DNA of 64,000 bases, from positions 1,426,001 through 1,490,000 of the forward strand of contig NZ_CP019419.1 in the NCBI RefSeq assembly GCF_001975665.1. Direction: 5' to 3'. The DNA comes from Polaribacter reichenbachii. GTDB lineage: Bacteria; Bacteroidota; Bacteroidia; Flavobacteriales; Flavobacteriaceae. The first letter of the stretch is position 1. Every line of letters begins with the position of its first letter. Below, one piece after another: positions 52,782 through 62,600 of this stretch. A model generated the notes under the pieces. The model was not told the DNA's origin. It searched no databases and saw only the letters and a list, made by a program, of their open reading frames with translations. Position numbers and translations under genes: made by a program.

Positions 52782-54818
52782 TTATACTGTTTTTAAATAT
52801 TCTAATACTTGTAGACTTACTTTTTCGCCTGTAAATCCAAATTTATCATCTAACACTGTTGCTGGAGCAGAATAACCAAAATGCTCTAATCCATACACTT
52901 TTCCAGCATCTCCTACTAAACCTTCTAAGTTTACTGGTAATCCTGCAGTTAAACCAAATAATGGTTTGTTTTTTGGGATGATGCTATTTTGATACTCTCT
53001 AGATTGTAACCTAAAGACTCCTTCAGATATAACAGATGCAATATTTACTTTTAAATTATGCTCTGCTTCTAAAATTTCTGCTGCTGCTACTAAAGTGGCT
53101 ACTTCAGATCCGTTTGCAATTAAAACTACATCAGGATTTTCTACTTCTTTTACCAAGTAACCTCCTTTTTCAGCGGCTAATGCTTCTTGATATCTAGATG
53201 CTTCTTTTGTTGGTAAATCTTTAATTCCTTGTCTTGATAAAATTAAACCTGTGGGTGTGTTTTTATTTTCTAATGCCATTTTCCAAGCCACACTTGTTTC
53301 TGCAGAATCTGCAGGACGTAAGGCTAAGAAACTGGGATTTCCCCTGTGGTTTTTCAATTTTTCTAACAAACGAATTTGTGCTTCTTGTTCTACAGGTTGA
53401 TGTGTTGGTCCATCTTCACCCACTCTAAAAGCATCATGTGTCCAAACATATTTTACTCCTAACTCTTGAATTCCACTCAAACGAATGGCTGGTTTCATAT
53501 AATCTGAAAAAACAAAAAATGTAGCCACAACAGGTATAACTCCACCATGTAATGCAATACCATTTGCAATACAAGCCATTGTTAATTCTGCAACTCCTGC
53601 TTGTAAAAATGAACCACTAAAATCACCTTTTTTTAGTGCTTGGGTTTTCTTCAAAAATCCATCTGTTTTATCACTGTTAGATAAATCTGCAGAAGAAACA
53701 ATCATGTTTTCTACATGCTCAGCTAAATATGCTAAAACTCCAGATGAAGCAGCTCTTGACGCTAATCCTGCTTTATGTGCTATTCCTTCAAAATCTAAGG
53801 TTGGTAACTCTCCTGATAAAAAGAAATCTAATTTTTCAGCTTTTTTAGGATTCGCTTCTCTCCAAATAGAAATCTCAACCTTTTTATCTCTTGCTTCTAG
53901 TGTTTTTCTTTCTAATAAATTCTGATAAAATTCACTTACATCTTCATAAATATCAAAAGGACTTTCTGGGTTTGCTCCTAAATTTATTAAAGTTTTGGTA
54001 TAATCTGCTCCCGTATGACCAATGGGTTGACCATGTAATTCACACTCACCTTCAAAAGTTTTTCCTTCGGATGTTACACAACCTTTACCCATAATGGTTT
54101 TACCAATAATTAAGGTTGGTTTTTCGGTTTGGCTATTGGCTTCTGTTAATGCTTTTCTTATTTCATCGTGATTATGAGCATCAATAGTAATTACTTTCCA
54201 ACCCCAAGATTCATACTTCATTGCTGTATCTTCTGTAGTAACTTCATCTGTTGGGGTAGATAATTGAATATCATTAGAATCGTAGAACATGATAAAATTA
54301 TTCAATCCTAAATGACCAGCAATTCTTCCTGCTCCTTGAGAAATTTCTTCTTGAACTCCTCCATCAGAAATAAAACCATACACTTTATGGTTCATCCAAT
54401 CTCCAAAACGAGCTGCTAAAAATTTTGCTGCAATTGCTGCTCCAACTCCCATAGTATGCCCTTGACCTAATGGCCCAGATGTGTTTTCTATTCCTCTTTG
54501 TACATCTACTTCTGGATGACCAGGAGTAATAGAACCCCATTGCCTGAAATTAGCGACATCTTCTTTCTTATAGTTTCCTAAAAGATAGTATTGTGCATAC
54601 ATTAAGGTTGATAAATGACCAGCATCCATAAAGAAACGATCTCTAAAAGGCCAAGTCATATCTGTTGGATCGTAATTAAAGAATTCTGAATATAAGATGT
54701 GCATAAAATCTGCACCTCCCATAGGTCCTCCAGGATGACCAGAGTTTGCTTTTTCTACCATTGCAACAGCTAAAGCTCTTATATTATCTGCTGATTGTTG
54801 GTCTACTTTTTTATTCAT
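52782..54818 (-). CDS. tkt: Transketolase
   Basis: The 678-residue ThDP enzyme has the N-terminal SGHPGGPMGGAD (residues about 26-37), FISDGGVQEEISQGAGRI with the ThDP motif, GEDGPTHQPVEQ in the middle and the C-terminal domain. Length is standard. Downstream fsa supplies the paired transaldolase step. Confidence 0.95.
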   Translation of the reverse strand: MNKKVDQQSADNIRALAVAMVEKANSGHPGGPMGGADFMHILYSEFFNYDPTDMTWPFRDRFFMDAGHLSTLMYAQYYLLGNYKKEDVANFRQWGSITPGHPEVDVQRGIENTSGPLGQGHTMGVGAAIAAKFLAARFGDWMNHKVYGFISDGGVQEEISQGAGRIAGHLGLNNFIMFYDSNDIQLSTPTDEVTTEDTAMKYESWGWKVITIDAHNHDEIRKALTEANSQTEKPTLIIGKTIMGKGCVTSEGKTFEGECELHGQPIGHTGADYTKTLINLGANPESPFDIYEDVSEFYQNLLERKTLEARDKKVEISIWREANPKKAEKLDFFLSGELPTLDFEGIAHKAGLASRAASSGVLAYLAEHVENMIVSSADLSNSDKTDGFLKKTQALKKGDFSGSFLQAGVAELTMACIANGIALHGGVIPVVATFFVFSDYMKPAIRLSGIQELGVKYVWTHDAFRVGEDGPTHQPVEQEAQIRLLEKLKNHRGNPSFLALRPADSAETSVAWKMALENKNTPTGLILSRQGIKDLPTKEASRYQEALAAEKGGYLVKEVENPDVVLIANGSEVATLVAAAEILEAEHNLKVNIASVISEGVFRLQSREYQNSIIPKNKPLFGLTAGLPVNLEGLVGDAGKVYGLEHFGYSAPATVLDDKFGFTGEKVSLQVLEYLKTV

Positions 54819-54927
54819 TTTTCAATTTGTTTTAAACAAGCTTATAAATAAATGGTTGTTTAATTTTTTGTTTTTCTAAGGATTTATTTTTTCAATTACC
54901 TTAAATAGTTTTTTCATCTTAAAGTTT

Positions 54928-54962
54928 AAAAAAAACCAAAGTAATTTACTTTGGTTTTTTTA
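54928..54962. terminator. Bidirectional terminator between tkt and the T9SS gene
   Basis: AACCAAAGT pairs with ACTTTGGTT around AATTT, with an A-run before and a T-run after. On the minus strand it terminates the gene at 55022-55894. Confidence 0.75.
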
Positions 54963-55021
54963 ACTGAATTAAATACAGATACTTATTAGGGGAATTAAAT
55001 GATATTTATAAAAAAATTAAC

Positions 55022-55894
55022 TTATAATTTAATTAATTTTTTTACACTTCTCTTATTTCCTGAAATCATATCTAATATATAAGTACCAGACTGTAAATTA
55101 CTACCATAAGTATTTTTACCCATATTAAATTTACCTTCCTCAACTTTTGCTCCTAAAATATTAAAGATTTTGTAAGAAGTCGATGTTTCTTGACTATCAA
55201 TTGTAAATTGATTATTTGTTGGATTAGGATATACTTTTACGCTTTCTAATGCACTAAATTTACTAGTGCTTAGTGTTTTAGCTCCTTCTAATTCACCTAC
55301 AGTGTACTGAGTACCATTGATACCAAAAACTAATTTGTCAATTCTTAAACCATCTTCTCTAGATCCAATATGATAAGTAACTGTTCGTTCTTCTGGAGTA
55401 ATTGAATATGACCAACCCGAAGTATTATGTAATGTAGAAACATTTACCCATTTCCATTGTTCTATAATTTCTGGCGTTATTTTATCTCCTGTTACAATAT
55501 CTGAATTTGCAGTAAAACCTGCTTCATTTAACTGATTTATATTTACCCAATCTCCTGCCGTATTTGCATCTACTACGCCTGTTTCCCTAGCCATAAAAAA
55601 ACTGTCATCATTGTTTCCTAATTGGCCAATATATAATTTAATATATAAATCATAATTACCACCTTCTGGAAAAGTGATATCGTAAGAAATAACTTTATCG
55701 TCACTTCCTGGAAAATTACCATCTATTAAATTTGTTTTAGGAAAAACATAAGTAATAGTTCCTTCGGTTGCGGTATCATAATCAGCCCCTAAAGTACCAG
55801 ATTCTGCTTCTATAAGAAAAGGTTCTGTACTTTGAGCAAATATTGTAGACACACTTATTAATGCTAAGTAAAGAAATAATGTAATTTTTTTCAT
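55022..55894 (-). CDS. T9SS-sorted protein with CBM6-like domain
   Basis: The 290-residue protein has a signal peptide (cleavage near IFAQ, about residue 20) and a CBM6/35-like beta domain (about 24-205; FLIEAESGTLGADYD, then YDLYIKLYIG and DGLRIDKLVFG). A T9SS type A sorting domain (about 215-290; VYPNPTNNQFTID, then SGTYILDMISG) ends in SVKKLIKL. It is probably exported by the type IX system and held on the surface. The glycan bound is unknown; neighbours suggest a polysaccharide locus. Confidence 0.82.
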   Translation of the reverse strand: MKKITLFLYLALISVSTIFAQSTEPFLIEAESGTLGADYDTATEGTITYVFPKTNLIDGNFPGSDDKVISYDITFPEGGNYDLYIKLYIGQLGNNDDSFFMARETGVVDANTAGDWVNINQLNEAGFTANSDIVTGDKITPEIIEQWKWVNVSTLHNTSGWSYSITPEERTVTYHIGSREDGLRIDKLVFGINGTQYTVGELEGAKTLSTSKFSALESVKVYPNPTNNQFTIDSQETSTSYKIFNILGAKVEEGKFNMGKNTYGSNLQSGTYILDMISGNKRSVKKLIKL

Positions 55895-56152
55895 AATGTT
55901 TTAATTTTAGTTTATAGATAAGTTTATAATAAATGTTAATAAAACAGGTTCTTTTATTTCTGCAGTAACAAAAGAAATGTAAAATTAACACTTGTTTAAT
56001 TTGTTGTAAAGTAAATTTAAAAGAATGCTAAGTATGGGTTAATATTTAGCTCTAATAAGGGTGTAAAATGATTTAAAATGCAATAACTAGGTAAAATTTA
56101 TGCTTTGTAGAGTAAACTTTCTCCTATTTTAAAACCTTATTTAACATTACGT

Positions 56153-57394
56153 TTAATTTTTGATTGCATGATCTATCTTTATATTTTGTCCAGACCATAT
56201 TTTTTTTTGAGTCCAAGCTTGGTAAGGTGTATTCCAAAACTCATTATTAGAAGGTAAGCCAAGAATTAAAAATACCTCAGAGCATAAATACAAACTTCCT
56301 GTAGAAATATAACCTTCTCCAATATTTGGTTGATGGCCATACAAACCTATTTGTAACCATCCATTTTTATCAAAAGTACCTTTTGCATTAATTTGATTAT
56401 AAACCATAGTATATAATGCCGAACGAACTTGAGCTGGAGCAACTTCTTTAGGTAATTCTTGCCAAAGAGCAATTTGTGATAATGATTGAAAAGCTCCAAA
56501 ACGATAAGCTAAAGATCTACCAATTGGAGGATAAGTTCCTTCTGGTGAAATTAAACGCTCTTGAATAGCAGCATAACGTTTTGCTCTTTTTAAAGCAGTA
56601 GCAAAATCTCTATCTACTTTTTTACCTTTTTCTTTTAAAACTTTTAAAATATCTAAAATCATTGGTTGTATAACAAAACTGTTATAATAATCCCAATGAA
56701 AATTTGGACCATCACCATACATACCATCACCTAAATACCATTCTTTATGTTTATTTAAAGGATAATCTAATCGCATCATATCTGCACCTGCATCAAATTT
56801 TAACAATGCAGCTTCTATCATTCCAGAAAAAAGCAGCCAATTACTATAATATGGTTTTATTTTTCTGGTAGATTTTAATGCTTTAATTACATTTTCTTTT
56901 GTGGTTTTATCTAATGGGTCCCATAGTTGTTTTGGTGCTCTTATAAATGCTTGTGCAAAAAAAGCTGCATCAACTAACGGTTGTCTATCATTGGTGAAAT
57001 TCATAAAATCTGCAGCCTTTGGATCTGTGGCATTCTGAATGCATTTATGAACTAATTTAATATACTTTGCTCTTAATATACCTTCTGGTGTATTGTCTGA
57101 GCCTAACTCTAACCAAGGTGCCATTCCAGAAAGTAATCTTCCAAAACCTTCTAAATAGGTTACGTGCGTTCTATCATCCCAAGCACCAGGAGATTTCTCT
57201 ACAGGCATTATTTTTTTTAGTTTATTTTTACTTAATGCTTCTAAAACTGGGTCTCCAATTTTAATTAATGATGCTACAAAAAATTCTCTAACTTCTTTTG
57301 TTGAATTATTTTGTAATTGGTTTTCTTGAGAAAAAGCCTTAATTGAAATTAAGAATATTCCTATAACTAAAATGCTTTTTAATTGATTACTCAT
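56153..57394 (-). CDS. DUF2264-family secreted protein (short paralogue)
   Basis: The 413-residue reading starts at MSNQLKSILVIG, giving a signal peptide ending at AFSQ; a longer frame to 57421 is less likely. The rest is the DUF2264 alpha/alpha barrel (TYLEGFGRLLSGMAPWLELG, YYSNWLLFSGMIEAALL, GDGMYGDGPNFHWDYYNS). ATGAGTAA couples its start to the stop of the upstream paralogue (8-base overlap). I recall that DUF2264 proteins are tied to a CAZy family (GH154, beta-glucuronidase), but I cannot confirm it. Confidence 0.85.
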   Translation of the reverse strand: MSNQLKSILVIGIFLISIKAFSQENQLQNNSTKEVREFFVASLIKIGDPVLEALSKNKLKKIMPVEKSPGAWDDRTHVTYLEGFGRLLSGMAPWLELGSDNTPEGILRAKYIKLVHKCIQNATDPKAADFMNFTNDRQPLVDAAFFAQAFIRAPKQLWDPLDKTTKENVIKALKSTRKIKPYYSNWLLFSGMIEAALLKFDAGADMMRLDYPLNKHKEWYLGDGMYGDGPNFHWDYYNSFVIQPMILDILKVLKEKGKKVDRDFATALKRAKRYAAIQERLISPEGTYPPIGRSLAYRFGAFQSLSQIALWQELPKEVAPAQVRSALYTMVYNQINAKGTFDKNGWLQIGLYGHQPNIGEGYISTGSLYLCSEVFLILGLPSNNEFWNTPYQAWTQKKIWSGQNIKIDHAIKN

Positions 57395-59411
57395 TGTATT
57401 TAATTGTTTTTGATTCTCCATTATTAAATTTTACAATAACTTCTTTTAAATTATGAATTGGTTTAATACTTTTAACTGGACATAATTCTTTTTTATTCCA
57501 TTTTTCTCCAGATTTTTTCCATAGCATTAACGTTGCATAAATTGTAGAATTGGCTTTTTTAGGATTAAAACTACTCGTAACATTAATAACCTTGCTGTTT
57601 ATACTTTCTGGATGCAATCCTTTTGCACTTACAACTTCAGTTTTATCCCATCCTAATAGGGGTATCATTGCTAATTGATATTTTCCATTATCCATAATAG
57701 TTACTTTGTTGCCTTTTATTTTTTTGGTTGATATTTTAATTTCTTTATCGAATTTTGGCAAAGCATAATGTCCTAATCGCATAGCAATAGCTTTATCACT
57801 ATTATTTTTATCAACTCTTAATATTCCGTTTTTTAAAGGTATTTCTGCAAGATTAAATTTTATATTTTCATCTGTTTCTAAGACAACATCTCTATAATAT
57901 ATTTCATCTTCAAACTTTTTAAAAGTATATAATCTAAAAGCTTCCCAAGCTTCTTTTTTATTTTTAATAACATAATTCATGGCAACCTCTCCGTTTTCTC
58001 CATCTGCTTGCCAAGGAAATGCGCTACTGTAAGATAAACGATTGTAATTTTCTGTAGATCTAAACTTTTGCCAATCGTCTTTAACTTTTTCATGACACCA
58101 AGAACGTACTTCAGATGCACCAATATTTGGGTAATTAGTTATTAAAAGCTCTGAGTCTTTCATAAAATTATTAAAAACTTTTCCATCTTTTAATTCAGAT
58201 TCCCAAGCTCCTTCGTTTTCTATGGAAGTCCAAAATGGACTATCATCTGACACTAGAAGCCCCATAAATGCTTTCCCCATCCAATACACACTACCTCTGC
58301 AACTATAATTCTGCACTGCAGGTTCAAAAGCTCCATAAAAACCTAGTGTTGGCACATTATCTTCCATAAATTCGGGATGTTGTAAAAACTGTTTTAAAAC
58401 TCCAGAAGAAATTCTTCGCATCCAACCATAATTTACATTTGCATCATTTTCAAAACCCATTAAAGGCAATGGTACAATAGCACCAATTCTATAGCTAATG
58501 CTTCGTCCCCACATAATCATTTGCCCGTTTTTACTAAACATTTTTGGGTATGTGGTTTTTAAATCGTTAAAATTAGATTTAAATTTGAGTGCAATTTCTG
58601 GATAGTATTTATTACCAAAATATTGAGACCAAAGAGAACCATACATTTGAAAAGCCCACATGCTGTAGTAATCGTAAGCAGGACTATCGTTATACCAACC
58701 ATCTCCTCTATAATCCTTTAAAGACTTTTCTAAATAATTTACCAGTAATTTTTCATTAACAGCATAACCTTGTTCTTTAAAAAAACTTAACACAAAAATG
58801 TTGAAAAATTTCCAATTAGAGTCTACTGTTGGTCCATCTCCATAACTTAACATTGTTTTAGCTAATGCATTTTTTGTTGCTTGTGGCAATGGTTCCCATA
58901 AAGTATCTGGGCTTACTAATAGTGATAAAGCTAAGGCTCCAAATTCTACTAAATTTTGACTTGGCCCACCATTTTTTGCTCTAGGAACAATAAAAGATTT
59001 ACTTGTAGCATCTACTAATTTACTTATTTGATATCTATAATATTCTGCAACTTTTATTTTGTTAATTGTAAGATTTGGATTGTCTTTTAAAAGTGGAGCT
59101 GCAACAAATAAGGTTCTACACAAACCCTCTAATTTTTCTGTAGGTACTTGTTTTTCATTATGAGGATAACTTTTTCCTGATTGCTTAGGAAATTTCATTG
59201 CATCATCCATAGTATTTATGTAACTAAAAGCTCCTTTAAGAAGATATGTGGCAGCATCTTTCCAATGCTGTTTTGTCATTCCTGTATGCGGACTCAGTTT
59301 GTAATCTGGGTTTACAATATGAAAAATATTATCTTTTTTAGTTTGTTTTTGGGCAAATACAGACAAACTAAAAGCTAAAAATATTATTATTAGAAATTTT
59401 AATTTTATCAT
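57387..59411 (-). CDS. DUF2264-family secreted protein (long paralogue)
   Basis: The 674-residue protein has a signal peptide (ending SVFAQ, about residue 21), an N-terminal DUF2264 barrel (about 40-400; EGLCRTLFVAAPLL, DSNWKFFNIFVLSF, GDGWYNDSPAYDYYSMWAF, MWGRSISYRIG) and a C-terminal beta domain (about 480-674). The paralogue downstream lacks that second domain. It likely cleaves acidic glycan side chains if the DUF2264-GH154 link holds. It is divergent from the GH128-like gene. Confidence 0.85.
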   Translation of the reverse strand: MIKLKFLIIIFLAFSLSVFAQKQTKKDNIFHIVNPDYKLSPHTGMTKQHWKDAATYLLKGAFSYINTMDDAMKFPKQSGKSYPHNEKQVPTEKLEGLCRTLFVAAPLLKDNPNLTINKIKVAEYYRYQISKLVDATSKSFIVPRAKNGGPSQNLVEFGALALSLLVSPDTLWEPLPQATKNALAKTMLSYGDGPTVDSNWKFFNIFVLSFFKEQGYAVNEKLLVNYLEKSLKDYRGDGWYNDSPAYDYYSMWAFQMYGSLWSQYFGNKYYPEIALKFKSNFNDLKTTYPKMFSKNGQMIMWGRSISYRIGAIVPLPLMGFENDANVNYGWMRRISSGVLKQFLQHPEFMEDNVPTLGFYGAFEPAVQNYSCRGSVYWMGKAFMGLLVSDDSPFWTSIENEGAWESELKDGKVFNNFMKDSELLITNYPNIGASEVRSWCHEKVKDDWQKFRSTENYNRLSYSSAFPWQADGENGEVAMNYVIKNKKEAWEAFRLYTFKKFEDEIYYRDVVLETDENIKFNLAEIPLKNGILRVDKNNSDKAIAMRLGHYALPKFDKEIKISTKKIKGNKVTIMDNGKYQLAMIPLLGWDKTEVVSAKGLHPESINSKVINVTSSFNPKKANSTIYATLMLWKKSGEKWNKKELCPVKSIKPIHNLKEVIVKFNNGESKTIKYNE

Positions 59412-59519
59412 GAGTTAAAGAAATTTATACTAGTTCATTATAAGTTTTAATAAAAACTAGCATATTAGAGTCATTTTACCACCTATTAATCGCTGATTAA
59501 TACCTTATATACTTTTTAA

Positions 59520-59544
59520 TATAAGTGTTATTTTTACACTTATA
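59520..59544. promoter_or_regulatory. 9-bp-arm palindrome in the divergent glycan-gene promoter
   Basis: TATAAGTGT and ACACTTATA flank a 7-base spacer. It lies between the divergent DUF2264 and GH128-like genes, a natural place for an operator of a regulator of this locus. Nothing else is recognised in 59412-59696. Confidence 0.4.
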
Positions 59545-59696
59545 AAATGTAAAAATACAAAACTATGCCAATAATCAATACTTTATAGAAAGTTTGACTA
59601 TAATTTTTTTGAAATAAAAATCTTACAGAAAACCCACTTACTAAAAAGTTAAAAAATAACTAAACTATATAATTAATTAAAACTACTAAATAAACT

Positions 59697-62600
59697 ATGA
59701 ACAAAAAATTACTAATTGTAAGTTTCGTACTTATATTGTTTTCATCGAAAATCTATTCTCAAGAGCCTAATTTGGCTAAAAAAGCAGATTTACCAACAAC
59801 ACTTTTATCTAATAAAATTATAAATACTACAAGTACAGTCGATACAGTCTATATACCCATAGATATGTATGAAAATATGTCTATAGAAATTAAAGCCAAA
59901 GTGGTTTCTTCTGAAGGTAGAGGACTAGATGTAGATTTAAGAAAAAAAGATTTAACTGGGTTTAGAACATCGCTTAACACAGAAAAACTACAATGGTCTG
60001 CCCCTCTATCTAGCAGTTATTTGATGAATTTTTCATCTACAGAAGAACAAACAATTCGTTATGCAGTAGAAGGTAATATGGTTCATATATACCAAAACGG
60101 AAGTTATATAGATTCTAAAAATCTCACAACTTTTAATAATATTGTTGATGGAGTAGAAGAAACAGATCCAGATTTTTCTGAAGGAATTACAGGATCAAAT
60201 ATAGCAGAAAACATTTTTGGAAATCTAACAACTGAAACGCCATTAGATGCTGGTTGGAAAAATAACGGTGCAGGCACAGTACCATGGAACACACCAAATA
60301 CAAATTCTGGTGTAAGATTTACCAATACTTTAAATAATAGATTTACCTATAATGGACAAACATATTCAGAAAACAATCATTTTATGTTAATGCGTTGGGA
60401 AAGTGGTGTTACCAACGGTTCTTCTTATTATTATCCATTAACTTTAGAAGCGAATAAAACCTATAATTTAAGTTCATTATATACCTATTGGGGAAATGGT
60501 TCTTCTGGTACATTTAAAATTGGTGTAAGTAAAGAAACCACAGGTATCAATATTATTAACCAATCTGAAATTACTATTTCTAACGGAAATGCTAAAGAAT
60601 TATATGATAATAATTTAACTTTTTCTACTACAGATGCTGGAACTTATTATCTATTAGTTGAAAATGATGGTGCTGGAATCTGGTTTCTAGGAGATATTAA
60701 ACTTTATGAATTTGAAGCTGAATCTAGAATTATTGTAGGTAAAAATTACTTAGATGGTTCTGCTAATATGCAAATAACTTCTGTAACTTTCGATGATACT
60801 GGTTCTTTTGCACCTGTTTCTTCAGGAAACTTTCCTAAAAACCCTGTAAACATTAATAATGAAAATTACTCTATTGGCAGATTTATTAACGCTGAAGTTA
60901 CTGTTTCTGGTAAATCTGAAATACATATTACAGAAATAGATCCTTTAAGAAATAGTGCTATTAATTTAACTTCTGATGACTCCTGGTTGTATCTAGAAAG
61001 AATAAAACCATCTAAATTTTTAGATGACTCAAACCCTTGGTTAGATGCAGTAAAGATTAATGGACAAAAATTTGATATTAATAAAGATAGAATAGGTATT
61101 TATGCTTCTGGATGTGTTATTATTCCTAACGGTAAATTAGCAACGCAAGAAGCTTTAACTATATATACAGAAGAGAATTTTGGTGGAAATTTTAAGAAAC
61201 TTGAAGTTGAAACGTATCATAATAACTTAGATACATATGATAATAATGTAAAATCTTTTAAGCTTAAAAAAGGTTTTGCTGTAACTTTTGCTAATAATAA
61301 AGATGGAACTGGATTTAGTAAAATGTTTATTGCAAGTGATGAAGATTTAGAAATACCTGTATTACCAGAAGGTTTTATTGCTACAGCAACAGATAAAAGT
61401 AGTTTTATATCTTTTATTAGGGTTTTTAAATGGCATTGGAACTCAAAGAAAGGATTAGCTAATAAATTAGGAGGTGATGCTAATTATCAAGCAAGTCCAT
61501 CAATATACTACAATTGGTCTGCAGGAGGAGATACAGAAAATGTAGATGTTACTTATGTTCCTATGAGACATAACCTCGGCTGGGATTCTTTTACAAAAAT
61601 TAACTCTAGTACCAATGTAACGCATGTATTGGGTTATAATGAACCTGCAAGACCAGACCAAGCAGATATGAGTGTGGAATCTGCAATTAATCAATGGCCA
61701 GAGTTTTTTAAATCTGGTTTAAGAATAGGTTCTCCTGCACCTGCAGCAATTGGTAGCTCTTGGTTATCAGAGTTTATGAAAATTTGTGATGAGCTAAATT
61801 ATCGTGTAGATTTTGTTGCTTTTCATGCTTATCAAGATCAGCCTACAAGTTGGTGGAGTTGGAATATTTCTACTGCTGCGATAGGAGGAAGACCTGTATG
61901 GATTACAGAATGGAATAATGGTGCAAACTGGACCAATGGTGCAGATGCTGCTAAATGGCCAGATATAAGCGGCCTAAGATTTTATCCGAATGGAGATCCT
62001 ATTTTAGATGAAAATGGTGTACAAAAAACAGGTTCATTGCCACTTACAGCAGCCAATGCAGAAAGAAATAAGATTAAGTTAGAACAAATATTAAGTTATT
62101 TTGAAACTAATGATTTAGTAGAACATCATTTTTTATATCAATGGGTTAATGATGCTAGATCATTAGAATTAGGTGGGCAAATTACACCTGCAGGAGAAAT
62201 GTTTGGTGAATTTAATTCTAGTAAAGGATTTAAAAAATCTAAAGAATATAATCACACTTGGAAAATTGCACCAGCATGGTTAGAACAAAGTTTATCGAAC
62301 GATTTTAGTAAAAGTGTAATTTCTTGGTATGATCATAATGGAGAAACTGGTAAAAATTATACTTTAGAAAGAAAAATAAACGATGAAACTAATTTTACAC
62401 CAATTGCAACATTGGTTTTAGGTGAAGATTATGAAGCAGGAAAAACAATAAGTTTTGAAGATGAATTTACCTATGACATTGCAAAATATAGAGTTAGAGC
62501 AGTAAGTTATAAAGATAGTCAATCTATATATTCAAGAGAAATAACTATTACTAGAGATCAACCTGCAGCAGCACCTAATTTAACTGCTAAAGCACTTTCT

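Noticed and set aside
55895..56152. A regulatory or repeat element in the 258-base gap
   Set aside because: No strong hairpin, dyad or promoter match was found; the stretch is simply AT-rich.
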